Source of the DNA: Pedobacter sp. AK013
Lineage (GTDB): Bacteria > Bacteroidota > Bacteroidia > Sphingobacteriales > Sphingobacteriaceae
Reading direction: 5' to 3'
Length of the DNA: 64,000 nt
Assembly (NCBI RefSeq): GCF_014205835.1
Contig: NZ_JACHCQ010000025.1
Span: 1-64,000, forward strand
Shown one piece after another: positions 63,526 to 64,000 of this stretch. Positions within the stretch are counted from its first letter, which is position 1. Each line of letters starts with the position of its first letter. The translations under genes and the position numbers were made by a program. The notes beneath the pieces are model-generated. The model was not told where the DNA came from and did no database searches. It saw only the letters and a program-made list of their open reading frames with translations.

Positions 63526-64000
63526 TTAAAACCTCATCTTTTCTGCAAACTTTCCATTTCTGGATAAAAATTTCCCATATTCCAATAAATTATCAATTGG
63601 CGAATGCTGAAAAAGATCGAAGGTTACATTGATGCCTTTTTCTATGGCTTCGTCGCTTTTTTCGAAACCTTCACTATCATCATTGATCCAGAAATTAACA
63701 ATAAAAGCAAACTGAATCCATAAGGCATCTTTGTAACGCTTGCTTAGAAAACGACGTTCGGCAAGTTCTCCACTATCTAATCCCTCATCAATAATTTCTT
63801 GTGCAAAGTTCTCGAAAATAGGTTTTACGCCAGCCAGTACATCAGGAGTAGAAAATTTACCCTGGTGATTCTTTAGGCTGTAAATCACAAAACTGCGTTC
63901 GTTCTTCAGGTTTTCCAGGTAACTGTAAAAGAAAGAAAGCATTTTTTCCCTGGAAGTATACTGGGGCCAAACTTCCTGCTCTTTGATTTTGTTAATGGTT
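63526..64000 (-). CDS. TetR-family regulator, N terminus outside window
   Basis: The minus-strand frame stays open to the window end: TINKIKEQEVWPQYTSREKM, then LSFFYSYLENLKNERSFVIY. The visible part, at least 158 residues, is the helical ligand-binding C terminus of a TetR/AcrR-type regulator, with LWIQFAFIVNFWINDDSEGF and FDLFQHSPIDN. The DNA-binding helices are not in view. It is 7 bp upstream of the UbiB-like gene and probably controls it. Confidence 0.65.
   Translation of the reverse strand, partial: TINKIKEQEVWPQYTSREKMLSFFYSYLENLKNERSFVIYSLKNHQGKFSTPDVLAGVKPIFENFAQEIIDEGLDSGELAERRFLSKRYKDALWIQFAFIVNFWINDDSEGFEKSDEAIEKGINVTFDLFQHSPIDNLLEYGKFLSRNGKFAEKMRF

Overview
The window looks like a chromosomal segment of a Bacteroidota bacterium, most probably a Sphingobacteriaceae member such as Pedobacter. 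The signs are AT-rich DNA, few Shine-Dalgarno sites, many short Sec signal peptides and SPII lipoproteins, large secreted Rhs proteins of the DUF6443 type, a fused HD/PycTM gene beside ppk1, an fdhD/small partner/YdeP-like operon, and intergenic palindromes typical of this family. No rRNA, tRNA or CRISPR array was seen.

Region 1 (1-17 kb) is an accessory polymorphic-toxin island. It starts with what look like IS21-type end repeats and a secreted tail-fibre-like coiled-coil protein. A two-gene Rhs pair follows: a 1123-aa shell-type protein and a 1129-aa Rhs core protein ending in an HNH-like nuclease toxin with motif EHH, followed by an Imm11-like immunity gene. Downstream lie three displaced (orphan) modules. 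Each has a 5'-truncated Rhs core, a different C-terminal toxin and its own immunity gene: two membrane proteins and one DUF5071 protein. A fourth Rhs scrap is fused to the end of an IS3-type transposase. Related hairpins recur at module junctions, and a 25-bp inverted repeat abuts orphan 2. The third core is broken by small indels.

Region 2 (17-30 kb) is mostly stress and redox metabolism. It has a mini-protein and a cold-shock-like protein, an AraC regulator, cbpA-cbpM, a Dyp-type peroxidase, divergent dnaK, an fdhD / small protein / YdeP-like molybdopterin oxidoreductase operon, a bestrophin channel, an M57-type metalloprotease lipoprotein and an SRPBCC protein.

Region 3 (30.8-43.7 kb) is a second, intact and differently organised Rhs locus. 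An OmpH/Skp-like anchored periplasmic protein, a lipoprotein, an 1886-aa shell protein with a glycine-rich barrel-like insert, a 1366-aa Rhs core/toxin protein and a pentapeptide-repeat protein (probable immunity) are nearly contiguous. Two small secreted proteins follow. The arrangement suggests Sec export with a dedicated periplasmic chaperone. No T6SS gene is visible in the window.

Region 4 (43.8-64 kb) is ordinary chromosome. It holds VOC and DHFR-like proteins, a GlxA-type regulator, a beta-barrel protein, a TIM-barrel isomerase-like protein, a ROK kinase, HD-PycTM plus polyphosphate kinase, an SdiA-regulated-like lipoprotein, a phosphoesterase fused to an outer-membrane barrel, a GAF protein, a GIN-domain protein, a single-domain response regulator, an ABC1/UbiB kinase, and a TetR regulator cut by the window edge. 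Palindromic repeats fill several gaps.
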